From positions 1 through 64,000 of the forward strand of contig JAAYJE010000126.1 of the NCBI GenBank assembly GCA_012523095.1: 64,000 bases of DNA. The letters run 5' to 3'. How positions within the stretch are numbered: the stretch's first letter is position 1; each line of letters opens with the position of its first letter. Position numbers and translations under genes: made by a program. The stretch comes from Actinomycetota bacterium. GTDB lineage: Bacteria > Actinomycetota > Thermoleophilia > RBG-16-64-13. Shown piece after piece: positions 16,534 to 24,480 of the stretch. The notes under the pieces are model-generated. The model had not been told where the DNA came from. It worked only from the letters and a program-made list of their open reading frames with translations, and ran no database searches.

Positions 16534-17604
16534 CTACACCTCTGAGGCCGCAATCTCGCCTGAGGCCCACCGCTGCCATGTGTCGTCCAGACTCGTCAGT
16601 CTTTCATCGGAGAGCTGCCACACGGGAAGATTGCCAACAATCGGGCCGCACTTGAGGTCGTCCTCCAGTGACTGCACGAGGGACATCACTTCCTGGAGCC
16701 GAGCCCAGCACGTCGAGCGAGAGTTGGGTTCTCGCACCACGACCAGCGGCCGAAACATCTCGGGCAGGAGCCCGTCGGGAAGTGCCACATCTTCGGCGAT
16801 CAGCCCCAGACGTTTCTTCTGGTCCACGAGACGGCTGATTCCGTTGAGCGCGTCGGTGGGATAGTCCCGGGTGAAGATCCTCCAGATGGCTGTGTAGGCC
16901 GCCACCTGGAGGGGGCTGAGATACACACCCTTGGCGCTGCTCCCGTCCTTCACCTCAGTCACCCAGAAGCACTGGGAGGCAGGGTCCCAGAAGAGCAGGT
17001 CCAGTTCCTGGCCGATGGCCTTGACCCCCAGGGCCACACCATACTTGCCTGAGTATTCCGAGTCATTCTGAAGCCGCCTGGCGACCTCCTTGGCCCATTC
17101 TCGAATCGGTCTCCAGATGCTCTCCCTCTCCCTTGCGTCCTGATAGCCGATAACGATCTCCCGGTCTATGGCGACCCACTCATCGGCCGCCCGCCGGCCG
17201 ACTCCGTAGCGCCGGGAGAGCCAGTTCTGCGCGCGACCCTCCTTCGCGAGCGCTGAGGGCGACAACTCGACGGATTTCAGGTACCGCTTCAAGTCCACGC
17301 CGACCCGAGCCTCGCTCCGGATCGGCTCAAGTCGTTCACCCCAGGCCATCCCACGACCTTGACGCTCATAGAACTTGTCGGCCGAGAAACGGATAGCACC
17401 GCTCTTCTTCAGACGACAAACCCGAAGAGGGCGGGTCAGTCCAGCATAGAGCATGATTGTATCGTCGCGCCGCAGTTGGAGATCGGGGAACACGTCCCTG
17501 TCCTTGGCCCAGGGCGTCTGGGTAGAGGCCACCAAGTGCGACAATGCCCCACCAGGTTCCAGCAGGCTGAGACATTCATCCGACACGAATCGCTCGTAGT
17601 GCAT
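16534..17604 (-). CDS. Hypothetical protein with PD-(D/E)XK-like motif
   Basis: The 356-residue protein has no family I can name. The central part has ELDLLFWD, then 12 residues to VTEVKDG. The D202...E217-x-K219 spacing fits a PD-(D/E)XK nuclease core, and SPLQVAAYTAI reads like the following helix. The ATG at 17604 follows GGAAGGGA; a GTG at 17619 is less likely. It lies between the truncated HsdR_N gene and the ARPP-1 operon, an accessory context that suits a DNA-acting or defence role. That role is inferred only. Confidence 0.65.
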   Translation of the reverse strand: MHYERFVSDECLSLLEPGGALSHLVASTQTPWAKDRDVFPDLQLRRDDTIMLYAGLTRPLRVCRLKKSGAIRFSADKFYERQGRGMAWGERLEPIRSEARVGVDLKRYLKSVELSPSALAKEGRAQNWLSRRYGVGRRAADEWVAIDREIVIGYQDARERESIWRPIREWAKEVARRLQNDSEYSGKYGVALGVKAIGQELDLLFWDPASQCFWVTEVKDGSSAKGVYLSPLQVAAYTAIWRIFTRDYPTDALNGISRLVDQKKRLGLIAEDVALPDGLLPEMFRPLVVVREPNSRSTCWARLQEVMSLVQSLEDDLKCGPIVGNLPVWQLSDERLTSLDDTWQRWASGEIAASEV

Positions 17605-17789
17605 ATCGTTCCCTTCCACTTTGTAGACCTAAGCCACATAGCGACATCGCTCGGGCTCGCGATCTGTTCAGGTAGCGTCGGTGACAGGGATTACACACAG
17701 ATTGGTGGATTCCTTTCACGCGTCACTCTGGACGGGCCGTGTACAAGCGAGTGCCCCAGCGCATGTGACTGCGGTGACGCATGGTGTCG

Positions 17790-19031
17790 TTACGCGACCT
17801 CCCACCACTCGTTGTCGCCCCTCGCGTCGACTTGGCCGAACAGGCGCTCATATTGTTGCGCCTCGAAGGTATGGATAGGCACGACCGTCTTCGGCACCAT
17901 GGCCCGGCACAGGCGCTCGAGATCAGATACCGAGGCGTGGCCAGATGTGTGACAGTGAAAGACCGGAATTGCGCGCCGCTTAAGCCAGTCCTGAAAAGCT
18001 TGTTGGTCTTCGCGCTCTAGGTATCCAGGCCATAGTGAATAGACGAGGTGGGCTCCCTGAAGGCACTGCGCCTCTTCCAGTTCCTGCATCATGGGCGGCC
18101 GGAACAGCATCACCGATCGGCCGGCCTCGTCGGCCAACGTATCCGGGTAGATGCGGGAGTCCTTGAACGATTGCGACATCGCGAAAGCTTGGGCCGCAAT
18201 AATGGCACGCTTCTGGGATCGAGGCAGGTAGACTCGCACTCCCTCCCATTCCGCCTGAGGAAGCCGCTTGTTACCGGACGCTCGAAGCACAACGGCCGCG
18301 TACATGTCGATGACAAACTGTCGCCTTGCCTTCACGCAGGCACGAAAGATCGTCACCAACCGATCGATGTTCATGCCCGACGCCTGCACAAGGACCAATC
18401 CCGGAGTGTCGCTGATGAGGCCAACCATCTGGGTTTCGAGTTCGGACTCGGTGACGGCGCGTTCGCCCGCTGTTCGGCCGATCGTCGTTCCCTCAAGAAG
18501 AAGGGCATCAACTCGGCGTGGCCCGTCCCGAAGCAGCCGCTCAAAGAGCTTCCCCTTGCGACCGTGAGCCCGGAGATCCCCCGAGTAGAAGAGACGCTCT
18601 CCATCGGCCTCAACGAGCAGAGCGTACGCGTCGTAGGCAGAGTGATCGACCAGGTACGGAGTCACTCGGAATGGCCCGATCTCAATCGGCTCTCTGTCGT
18701 AGAGGGGTTCGGTCTCCCCCAGGCCGACAGCTCCGGGCCAGAAGAGGCTGGCGGCCTCGAGCATGCGCGCCGCATCTTCTGCAATGAACACGCGCGGCCT
18801 CGCCTCCGCGTACCGGAGCAGGCCATAGTGATCTTGATGGGCATGCGAGATGAATACCGCAAGCAAAGACTCGTCCGGCGACACCAGCCCGGACACCGGC
18901 GGCATGAGGCGCGGATCCGCTTCCTCATCAAGCGGCAGCCCCAAGTCCAGCACGATGCGCTTCCCCTGTGACTCTAGTTCGACGCACATCCCTCCGACCT
19001 GGCTCGCGCCGCGTCGGATGCAGGCCCTCAT
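17790..19031 (-). CDS. RNase J-like metallo-beta-lactamase fold protein
   Basis: The 413-residue protein has the MBL motif HAHQDHYG (H63, H65, D67, H68) and a late HTSGHAS segment with a PIHT end. Those late motifs are typical of the beta-CASP/RNase J and related exonuclease branch. A FYSGDLRAHG strand gives the metal-bridging Asp. It is shorter than RNase J (about 550) and lacks its C-terminal domain. The ATG at 19031 overlaps the phosphatase stop as ATGA. Last gene of a three-gene operon with ARPP-1 and the phosphatase; probably an RNA- or nucleotide-acting hydrolase. Confidence 0.82.
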   Translation of the reverse strand: MRACIRRGASQVGGMCVELESQGKRIVLDLGLPLDEEADPRLMPPVSGLVSPDESLLAVFISHAHQDHYGLLRYAEARPRVFIAEDAARMLEAASLFWPGAVGLGETEPLYDREPIEIGPFRVTPYLVDHSAYDAYALLVEADGERLFYSGDLRAHGRKGKLFERLLRDGPRRVDALLLEGTTIGRTAGERAVTESELETQMVGLISDTPGLVLVQASGMNIDRLVTIFRACVKARRQFVIDMYAAVVLRASGNKRLPQAEWEGVRVYLPRSQKRAIIAAQAFAMSQSFKDSRIYPDTLADEAGRSVMLFRPPMMQELEEAQCLQGAHLVYSLWPGYLEREDQQAFQDWLKRRAIPVFHCHTSGHASVSDLERLCRAMVPKTVVPIHTFEAQQYERLFGQVDARGDNEWWEVA

Positions 19032-19825
19032 CGCCACACCGCTTCGGTCCGGCGCTCCGTTCTCGGCCTCGGCCGGGCCACGACCTCTCCCAGACTCCCA
19101 TCCTCCACCCGAACCGCGCCGCCTTCAATCACCGCGTAGCGGTAGCGCCCCGCGTCCCGCATGCCCAGGAAGGCGCACGGGTCCGTCATATGGAAGTCGA
19201 GCGCCGCCAGCTCCGGCAGCGGCGGTGTATGACCGACCACCTGCTTGATCCCGGCAAGGGGAAGAAGGTCGGAATACGGCCGAGGTCGGAACCACAAGGG
19301 TCCATGATCGCCCAGTATTCCGTTCGGGTCCCACTCACCCGTTTGCAGTTCCTGCCTGACCGCGGCAAGGAACTGCCGGTTGAGGCGCTCCGCCAACCGC
19401 GCCGGCGTCTTTTCCAAGTCGTCTCCGAGCAGCGCCTCGTAGCCAGACGACAGCCCTCCATGGGTGATAAGCACACCTCCCACGCAAGCTGCGACTTTCC
19501 AGGCGTCCGCCTGGTCGGTGCTCAACACTTTGTCCAGGAGGAATTGGCGGAACCGACGGCTCCAGCTGTCCTGTCCGCACATGGCGAAGTCCAGAAGCAC
19601 CGCAAGCTCATGGTTGCCGAGGAGCACTTCGGTCACGTAACACTCCACCAACTCAAGGCAGCCCTCCGGATCGGGCCCCCGATCAAGGAGGTCGCCGGCG
19701 TAGACGAAGCCGTCCACTCCCGCCCTGAAACCTCCGTGGTCAAGGGCATTCTGGATGAGCGCCGGGTAGCCGTGGGCGTCCGATGCCACAAAGGTGCGCC
19801 GGTGAGTCTGCTCCCCCACTATCAA
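19028..19825 (-). CDS. Calcineurin-like metallophosphoesterase
   Basis: The 265-residue protein carries all family motifs: SDAHG (D16, H18), GDLLDRG (D45), LGNHE (N71, H72), THGG and GHT. The arrangement is that of the PrpE/ApaH/protein-phosphatase branch, which acts on nucleotides, Ap4A, RNA ends or phosphoproteins. The TTG start overlaps the ARPP-1 stop (TTGA); a GTG at 19819 is an alternative start. It is tightly coupled to both neighbours, which argues for a shared substrate or pathway. Confidence 0.88.
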   Translation of the reverse strand: MIVGEQTHRRTFVASDAHGYPALIQNALDHGGFRAGVDGFVYAGDLLDRGPDPEGCLELVECYVTEVLLGNHELAVLLDFAMCGQDSWSRRFRQFLLDKVLSTDQADAWKVAACVGGVLITHGGLSSGYEALLGDDLEKTPARLAERLNRQFLAAVRQELQTGEWDPNGILGDHGPLWFRPRPYSDLLPLAGIKQVVGHTPPLPELAALDFHMTDPCAFLGMRDAGRYRYAVIEGGAVRVEDGSLGEVVARPRPRTERRTEAVWR

Positions 19826-20826
19826 GCGGCCACCCGCGGGAACACCGAGATCTGGATAAGCTCGTCCTGCCAGGCGAGGGCCGAGCCGGATACCCGTTTG
19901 GTCTCCAGCCGCAGGTCATATCCCAGGGCGGCGGCGGGTTGCTCCTCGACCTGCGCCCCGGTGATATCAGCGAAGAGTCGCAGGGCGGATGACTCCGGAT
20001 TGAAATCCTTGGGCGTAGCTCCATCTTGCAGAAGCGCCTCCACCCCATATCCCCGCAGCAGTTTTGGATACAAGAGAGCGAAGCGCTTGGCGGGCCGGAG
20101 CATGTCCAGACAGACGAACGTGCCACCAACAAAGACCAACGTTGCCACCGCGTCGGCGGGCAGGGACGACTCGAACGCCCGCAGCGTGTTGTCAAGATCG
20201 CGCTTTCCGGTGTCGTAGGCATCGGCCATGGCCATGGTGGGTGAGTCAGATCCCAGTCTGCGGGACGTCCGTGCGACCTCGTCCCACACCTGCCCCTGGT
20301 CGGCCATGAAGTACTGCACCCGTATGTGCTGCGCCTCCATTCGCGCCCCCGCCGGCCCTTCGCCGGCCTCGCGTCGCCGCGCCTCCGCCATCGAGCGCTC
20401 CCGCACCTGTCGTTCCTTGGCCAGGCGCAGACTGGGGTGGCTGGCGTACGTGCCGGATCCAAAGGCCTCCGTACGATGGCTCCATCGGCCCTGCTCCACG
20501 CAGGACACCGGCAACACCGTCGTGCCCACATCCACCAGGATGGTCGCGTTGACGATGCGATTCTGCTTCGCCCCCACCAGTTCCTCGCCGTCGAAGATGA
20601 GCACCGGCCAGGGGCCCTTGTTGACCGCCTGCAGATAGGGAACGGCGCCCGCGTCGCTGACCTCGGTTATGATGAGCGTCCCCCGCTCGATCGCCTGATC
20701 GAGAAGGACGTAACGCGCTTTCATCCTCGTCGTACTCTCCAAGGGAAGGATGCACAAAGAGCCCTCCGACAGAGGAGTTCCCAACCGCAGTGTGCCGATC
20801 GCCTCTTTCACCTTATGTCGATACAT
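19822..20826 (-). CDS. ARPP-1 domain protein
   Basis: The 334-residue protein matches the ARPP-1 type (ARG and Rhodanese-Phosphatase-superfamily-associated Protein). After an N-terminal beta-rich part comes PVLIFDGEELVGAKQNRIVN (residues 74-93), a signature I recognise from this family. A VPVSCVEQGRW-like strand and a basic helix rich in RER and RRR follow. The biochemical role is unknown. The family name comes from recurrent linkage with ADP-ribosylglycohydrolases and phosphatases, and a phosphatase is the next gene here. It is first in its operon, with GAGAGGG before the ATG, and divergent from an XRE regulator. Confidence 0.82.
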   Translation of the reverse strand: MYRHKVKEAIGTLRLGTPLSEGSLCILPLESTTRMKARYVLLDQAIERGTLIITEVSDAGAVPYLQAVNKGPWPVLIFDGEELVGAKQNRIVNATILVDVGTTVLPVSCVEQGRWSHRTEAFGSGTYASHPSLRLAKERQVRERSMAEARRREAGEGPAGARMEAQHIRVQYFMADQGQVWDEVARTSRRLGSDSPTMAMADAYDTGKRDLDNTLRAFESSLPADAVATLVFVGGTFVCLDMLRPAKRFALLYPKLLRGYGVEALLQDGATPKDFNPESSALRLFADITGAQVEEQPAAALGYDLRLETKRVSGSALAWQDELIQISVFPRVAA

Positions 20827-21004
20827 CCCGCCCTCTCTTTCTCGGTGCCGTGGTTCCCGAACCTTCCGAAATCACTTATCACGTCACTTTTTGTGAAATA
20901 ATAACGCTAATCGTGACTTTAGCAACCTTTCTGTGGTAGTTTTCGGCAAATCGGCGTGATAGTCTGTCAGAGAAGTATGACAGGCGGCTCGGACAGGAAG
21001 ACTC
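20827..21004. promoter_or_regulatory. Divergent ARPP-1/XRE control region
   Basis: It is strikingly AT-rich against its surroundings. On the minus strand TTGCTA and ATTATT are spaced 17 bases, a plausible promoter for the ARPP-1 operon. Just downstream is the inverted repeat tcactttttgtga (20884-20896), followed by further GTGA repeats. These sit at the expected transcription start and are candidate operators for the XRE protein. Confidence 0.5.
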
Positions 21005-21499
21005 ATGGCGCGCAGACGTACCGACGAAGACTCGCGGCATCCCCCGGGATTCACAGAAGCATTGGGGCGGACCATCAAAGTCATCCGCACCGATCTCGGT
21101 ATCGAGCGCCGGGACTTGGCCGAGCGCGCTGGAATCTCCTATTCCTATATCACCGAGATCGAGAACGGCAACAAGCCGCCTTCATCATCGGTACTGGGCC
21201 CTATTGCCTCAGCCCTGGGTCTGCGCATGTCCCAACTCATCGAGGCAGCCGAGGGACGGATGGAGACCCAAGGGACCGAACGGAATCTCAACGCGCCCCC
21301 GGAGAAGTCGGCCCTCTACGCCCAGTATGACGATCAGGCCTGGGTTGTGTTCGGTGACTACTCGCCCATGAGGCCTTCGCTCCGCGGACCGAGCCGCGAC
21401 AGGAGAACAACTATCATCGAACTCGAACGTCTGCTACGGGACATGGCTCCAGAGGATGTCGAGCGCCTCTTGGACTATGCGCGACGGCTGGCGCGGTAG
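21005..21499 (+). CDS. XRE-family transcriptional regulator
   Basis: The 164-residue protein has an N-terminal HTH_3 domain (about residues 16-72: LGRTIKVIRTDLG, RRDLAERAGISYSYITEIENG). A C-terminal region of about 90 residues ends in a leucine-rich helix, ELERLLRDMAPEDVERLLDYAR. It is divergent from ARPP-1 across the operator-bearing AT-rich region, so it is the likely repressor of that operon. A decayed ADP-ribosylglycohydrolase gene follows about 20 bases after its stop in the same direction. Confidence 0.88.
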   Translation: MARRRTDEDSRHPPGFTEALGRTIKVIRTDLGIERRDLAERAGISYSYITEIENGNKPPSSSVLGPIASALGLRMSQLIEAAEGRMETQGTERNLNAPPEKSALYAQYDDQAWVVFGDYSPMRPSLRGPSRDRRTTIIELERLLRDMAPEDVERLLDYARRLAR

Positions 21500-21520
21500 G
21501 CGCCGAATGGGCATGGGCGA

Positions 21521-21824
21521 AGAGGTTGGGTGCTCATCGCTCTGCGTAACGCCTTCTGGCAACTGCTCCACGGCCCCAGTTTGGAGGCGAGGATCTCAGA
21601 CACAGCCATGCGCGGCGGTGACACCCGACACCAACGCAGCCATCGCCGGGGCGCTTCTAGATGGGGTCCATGGGACGAGCGCGGGGCCTGGCGGCTGGAG
21701 GAACACCATCCTGTCCTGCCGGCCCGAGAGGGGACGGCCCGGCGTGCATCGCCCCAGATCCGAACCCTTCTGGCCCGTTGATGCGCCTGCTCTTGCACGG
21801 CGGCTGGTAGGGCTTGGCTACTGA
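21521..21824 (+). pseudogene. ADP-ribosylglycohydrolase (ARG/DraG family) C-terminal remnant, frameshifted
   Basis: Two frames joined at one point give a good family C-terminus. Frame one reads ALRNAFWQLLHGPSLEARI then MRGGDT; frame two continues DTNAAIAGALLDGVHG, then LSCRPERGRPGVHRPR and PFWPVDA. The joint GGDTDTNAA is the conserved metal-binding motif, and one extra C in the CCC run at 21624-21626 breaks it. The first two-thirds of the gene are absent. ARG enzymes remove ADP-ribose from proteins or nucleic acids. This remnant puts ARG next to ARPP-1 and a phosphatase. Confidence 0.75.
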
Positions 21825-22095
21825 GATCAACGCTTGCATGAGAAGACGGGCGAGATGGCCGACAAGGTGATCGGCCAGAACCACACGTCAACCTCCCTGT
21901 CGCTTCGCGTCCTCCAGCCATAGCAGTCGTTCCGGACGGGTGACCCGCGACGAGGAGGGCCGCCGGCCGAGCTTGGCAGCCACCAATCGGCGAGGCCCGT
22001 CTTGGTGGTGCCAGAAAGAAGCAGCGAGCCGAACGCACGGGTCTGCGTAGCGAGGCCGCGCCAACATCAACACTACTCGTGAAGCCCGCCCTATT
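21825..22095. other. No confident gene; possible minus-strand coding remnant
   Basis: A minus-strand frame here reads VRLAASFWHHQDGPRRLV and so on to a stop near 21888, with codon use like the neighbours. I recognise no family. It could be another decayed gene end. Confidence 0.25.
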
Positions 22096-22160
22096 CCCGC
22101 CGGGATTGCTACCCGGCGACACCGGGTATGCCTGAGCATGGATAACACTGACTAGATTGC
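22096..22160 (+). repeat. 65-bp duplicated element, copy 2
   Basis: The partner of 15469-15533, with three substitutions and no gaps, in direct orientation and 6.6 kb away. The stem cgccggg/cccggcg, the GGGTAT hexamer and the ATG...TAG run are kept. No good gene follows, only a 2-copy tandem repeat and a coding remnant, so a downstream gene has probably decayed. Confidence 0.75.
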
Positions 22161-22215
22161 GGACACGGAGGATGACACATCAAGTCTTCTGCCCTTTGGA
22201 CCCATACATCAGCAC

Positions 22216-22270
22216 GTACACGCGAACGACATATCAACTCGTACGCGGAACGACATATCAAGTTGTACAC
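22216..22270 (+). repeat. Short tandem repeat, about 24-bp unit, two copies
   Basis: gaacgacatatcaa recurs 24 bases apart with flanking gtac/acac similarity. It lies inside a short frame (ATG 22172) with no family match. Confidence 0.5.
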
Positions 22271-22329
22271 GGACACCACGGCGCGATGGATGGCGGAACC
22301 ATCTCTGGACCCTCCGTCAGGATGCCCAG

Positions 22330-22437
22330 GTCCCCGAAGAGATTGTTCCCTGGAACGAAGGCACGTCGGGCGGCAGCGTGAACAGGCCGGTCCCCAACTG
22401 GGTGCTCGTCAGTCCTGATCACACTCTGGAGCTGTAG
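22330..22437 (+). pseudogene. Unidentified coding remnant, C-terminal end
   Basis: One frame reads DAQVPEEIVPWNEGTSGG, then VNRPVPNWVLVSPDHTLEL and TAG at 22435-22437. It has protein-like composition and local codon use, but no start or family assignment. Probably the tail of a decayed accessory gene that followed repeat copy 2. Confidence 0.3.
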
Positions 22438-22562
22438 GTGCACGATCACGATTGTCTCGGGCGCCATCCGTTCTTCGCCCGTATGTCATGAACGAACTCC
22501 GTTCCCGCGGAATCCGTCTTTGAGGCCCCTGGGTGAGGACGTGCAGGCACGGATCGGACGGT

Positions 22563-22814
22563 TCATGACCGCAGCTTGGGGATGGGCAGGAGTAGCGAGC
22601 CGACCCGGGTGCCCAGGCGCCGGTCGTGATGGCCGTTACGCATGCAGAGGCGATCGGGGCTGCGCTCACCCAGGCCAGCACCGGTTTTTCCCTTGACCTA
22701 GATATCCATGACCTCCCGCAGAATCGAGAGCAGGGCCTCGCCGAAGAAGTCGAACTCGCTGCCCTGAGTCAACTTGCTCAGCAGTTTCTTAGGGGTGACA
22801 ATGGAATCGGCCAT
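22563..22814 (-). pseudogene. IS256-family (mutator type) transposase, N-terminal remnant with internal stop
   Basis: ATG at 22814, with AAGGAGGA upstream, begins MADSIVTPKKLLSKLTQGSEF. After about 38 codons an in-frame TAG intervenes, and the same frame then resumes VKGKTGAGLGERSPDRL and ends IPKLRS. The KTGAGxGERSPxRxxxRNG and RxGxxxLxIPKLR blocks are diagnostic of IS256 transposases. Both the catalytic DDE part and the rest of the element are absent. This is a dead insertion-sequence fragment. Confidence 0.8.
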
Positions 22815-23120
22815 CGTGGCGTCCTCCTTCATAGGTACGCGTTCGTCGCCAATACCTACGAGAACACCCGGGTGGCTTTCCTTTTCTTGGAAGTCGGCTT
22901 CGTGAACGACTTCCTGTTACGCCACGTGCGGGAACACTACCCATGTTCAGTGCTTGAACGAGTTTTCGGAAGCGATCCGGCCGACATCCGACCTGTCATT
23001 CGTCGTCGCCGTCCACACTTCCACCCGGCTGCGCCAACTGTCGAAAGGCCCCCCGATGGAAGCCGTCAGCATCACCACGGAAATATAGTAAGCCCAGCAT
23101 TTGCGACTTCCCGGACTCCC
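22815..23120. other. Intergenic region, nothing recognised
   Basis: No supported gene, RNA or clear inverted repeat was seen. The 5' edge contains the ribosome site of the dead transposase. The rest may be the decayed end of the IS256 element. Confidence 0.3.
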
Positions 23121-24296
23121 TCATTCGCGCTTCGCCCTAACATTTCGTACCTCCCAGTCGACTGCGCGGATGCCGTCATCCTCCGCGTAGCCAACCCCAA
23201 TTCCACGGCGCGAGTCCACTCCGTGCATGAACCTTGTCTGGAGAGCCGCCGCTATTTCCGGCGACAGCGACTCCCACCAGGACGGCCTGAAAAAGACATT
23301 CTCGAGTTCACTCAACGCGAAGCGAACAAGAGAGTGTGGAATTGCAGACCAGGGCATGAATAAGAGTGAGTCAACCAGCGGATTGCAGACACCGTCGGCG
23401 TCGCTTCTCCACGAGAAGACGGCCCGCCCTCCCGCGGGTGTCGCAAGGATGGAAAAGGCGATGTCCTTCAGCTGCGTTCCAAGGTTGGTAAGATTCTGAA
23501 TGGGATCGCCCGCGAAGGAGAGAGTGGGTTGCACAACCCCTGAGCAAACGATGTCGGGTTGACCCGACAACTCAATGCTGAGAAATCTAATGGCGCCGAA
23601 TTCCTTTGCCAGTAGGTCAGAATCGTAGGCGGCTTTTTCGGCTCTTAAGCCGCGCAAGGAAGAAACAGCCGCCTGACTTGATATGTGGACGTACTCCTGT
23701 ATTGCTACTTGACGCGGCAGTGACTTACCTCTGTCACTTGACCTCAGCATCTTGAAGGTCTCGATGAGACGTTCTTTCAAGTACAACTCCTTAACCAACG
23801 GCCGATAGGCGAGCAGGAACGCCTGTTCGTCGGTTGGGACCAAGGGCTCATTCTCGAGGGCCGAGAATGTGTCGCCGTCATGCCGCTGGCAGAAACCCCA
23901 GAACGTTGAAGCATCGTTGACACCGATCAACTTGGCAGGAATCCTTCCTCCAGTCCGGTTCAGTGTGGCTACGTCACTATCCGGATGATAGACATGGCCT
24001 TCTCTTGCGATGGCCTGAAGATCAGCGCTCCGCCGCACCGTGTGGGCCCGCACTATGGGACCGAAGCAGCTAGATTCACCCGCTTGCGGGTGCAGGCAGA
24101 TCTTCGATGAGAGGATTTTCTGTTGGCCCTGCCGAGCGTCCCAAATGGAAAGAGGTTGGTCATGCTGGCGCCCGAGATGGCAATGTTTGTACTTCCTCCC
24201 GGAGCCGCACCAGCATGGCTGATTCCTGCCACTCCCCGTACCCACCTTGCCGTCCTTCGTCGGGCCACTTGCTTTGAGCACATTCAGAGCGAACAT
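23121..24296 (-). CDS. SEC-C zinc-motif protein of unknown function
   Basis: The 391-residue protein begins with a SEC-C motif (CWCGSGRKYKHCH, residues 28-40). A segment CLHPQAG...CFGPIVRAHTVRR...GHVYH follows, with the conserved His and Cys seen in SEC-C proteins linked to HNH-like or accessory functions. The remaining 250 residues are helical and unassigned. Base composition is lower in GC than the surroundings, and it sits between IS256 and integrase remnants, so it was probably acquired with a mobile element. A role in defence or stress is possible only by context. Confidence 0.7.
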   Translation of the reverse strand: MFALNVLKASGPTKDGKVGTGSGRNQPCWCGSGRKYKHCHLGRQHDQPLSIWDARQGQQKILSSKICLHPQAGESSCFGPIVRAHTVRRSADLQAIAREGHVYHPDSDVATLNRTGGRIPAKLIGVNDASTFWGFCQRHDGDTFSALENEPLVPTDEQAFLLAYRPLVKELYLKERLIETFKMLRSSDRGKSLPRQVAIQEYVHISSQAAVSSLRGLRAEKAAYDSDLLAKEFGAIRFLSIELSGQPDIVCSGVVQPTLSFAGDPIQNLTNLGTQLKDIAFSILATPAGGRAVFSWRSDADGVCNPLVDSLLFMPWSAIPHSLVRFALSELENVFFRPSWWESLSPEIAAALQTRFMHGVDSRRGIGVGYAEDDGIRAVDWEVRNVRAKRE

Positions 24297-24326
24297 CGTG
24301 TCGTCACCTTAGCACGGAGGTCGGAC

Positions 24327-24480
24327 ATGTCTGTGACGCAAGCTATTACCCTCCCTGCCGAGGACCTCATCGGCTGGGAGCGCTCGCTCGTCGCCTTCCT
24401 GGTGGAGAAAGAACGCAGATCCGGATCCAAACGCACCGTACAGGGATATTCGGGCATGCCTAAGGACTTTTTCGGCCGCC
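24327..24480 (+). pseudogene. Tyrosine recombinase N-terminal remnant
   Basis: ATG at 24327, with CGGAGG seven bases upstream, reads LIGWERSLVAFLVEKERRSG, then TVQGYSGMPKDFFGRLG. This is the SAM-like DNA-binding domain found at the N-terminus of phage-type and XerC-type integrases. Similarity stops at about 24480, where the sequence becomes the antisense of a different small gene; the frame stays open to 24527 without meaning. No catalytic R-H-R-Y part remains. It marks a recombination junction. Confidence 0.7.

Noticed and set aside
21005..21499. Phage repressor / prophage
   Set aside because: Apart from the XRE gene and one integrase fragment there are no capsid, tail, terminase or lysis genes in the window.
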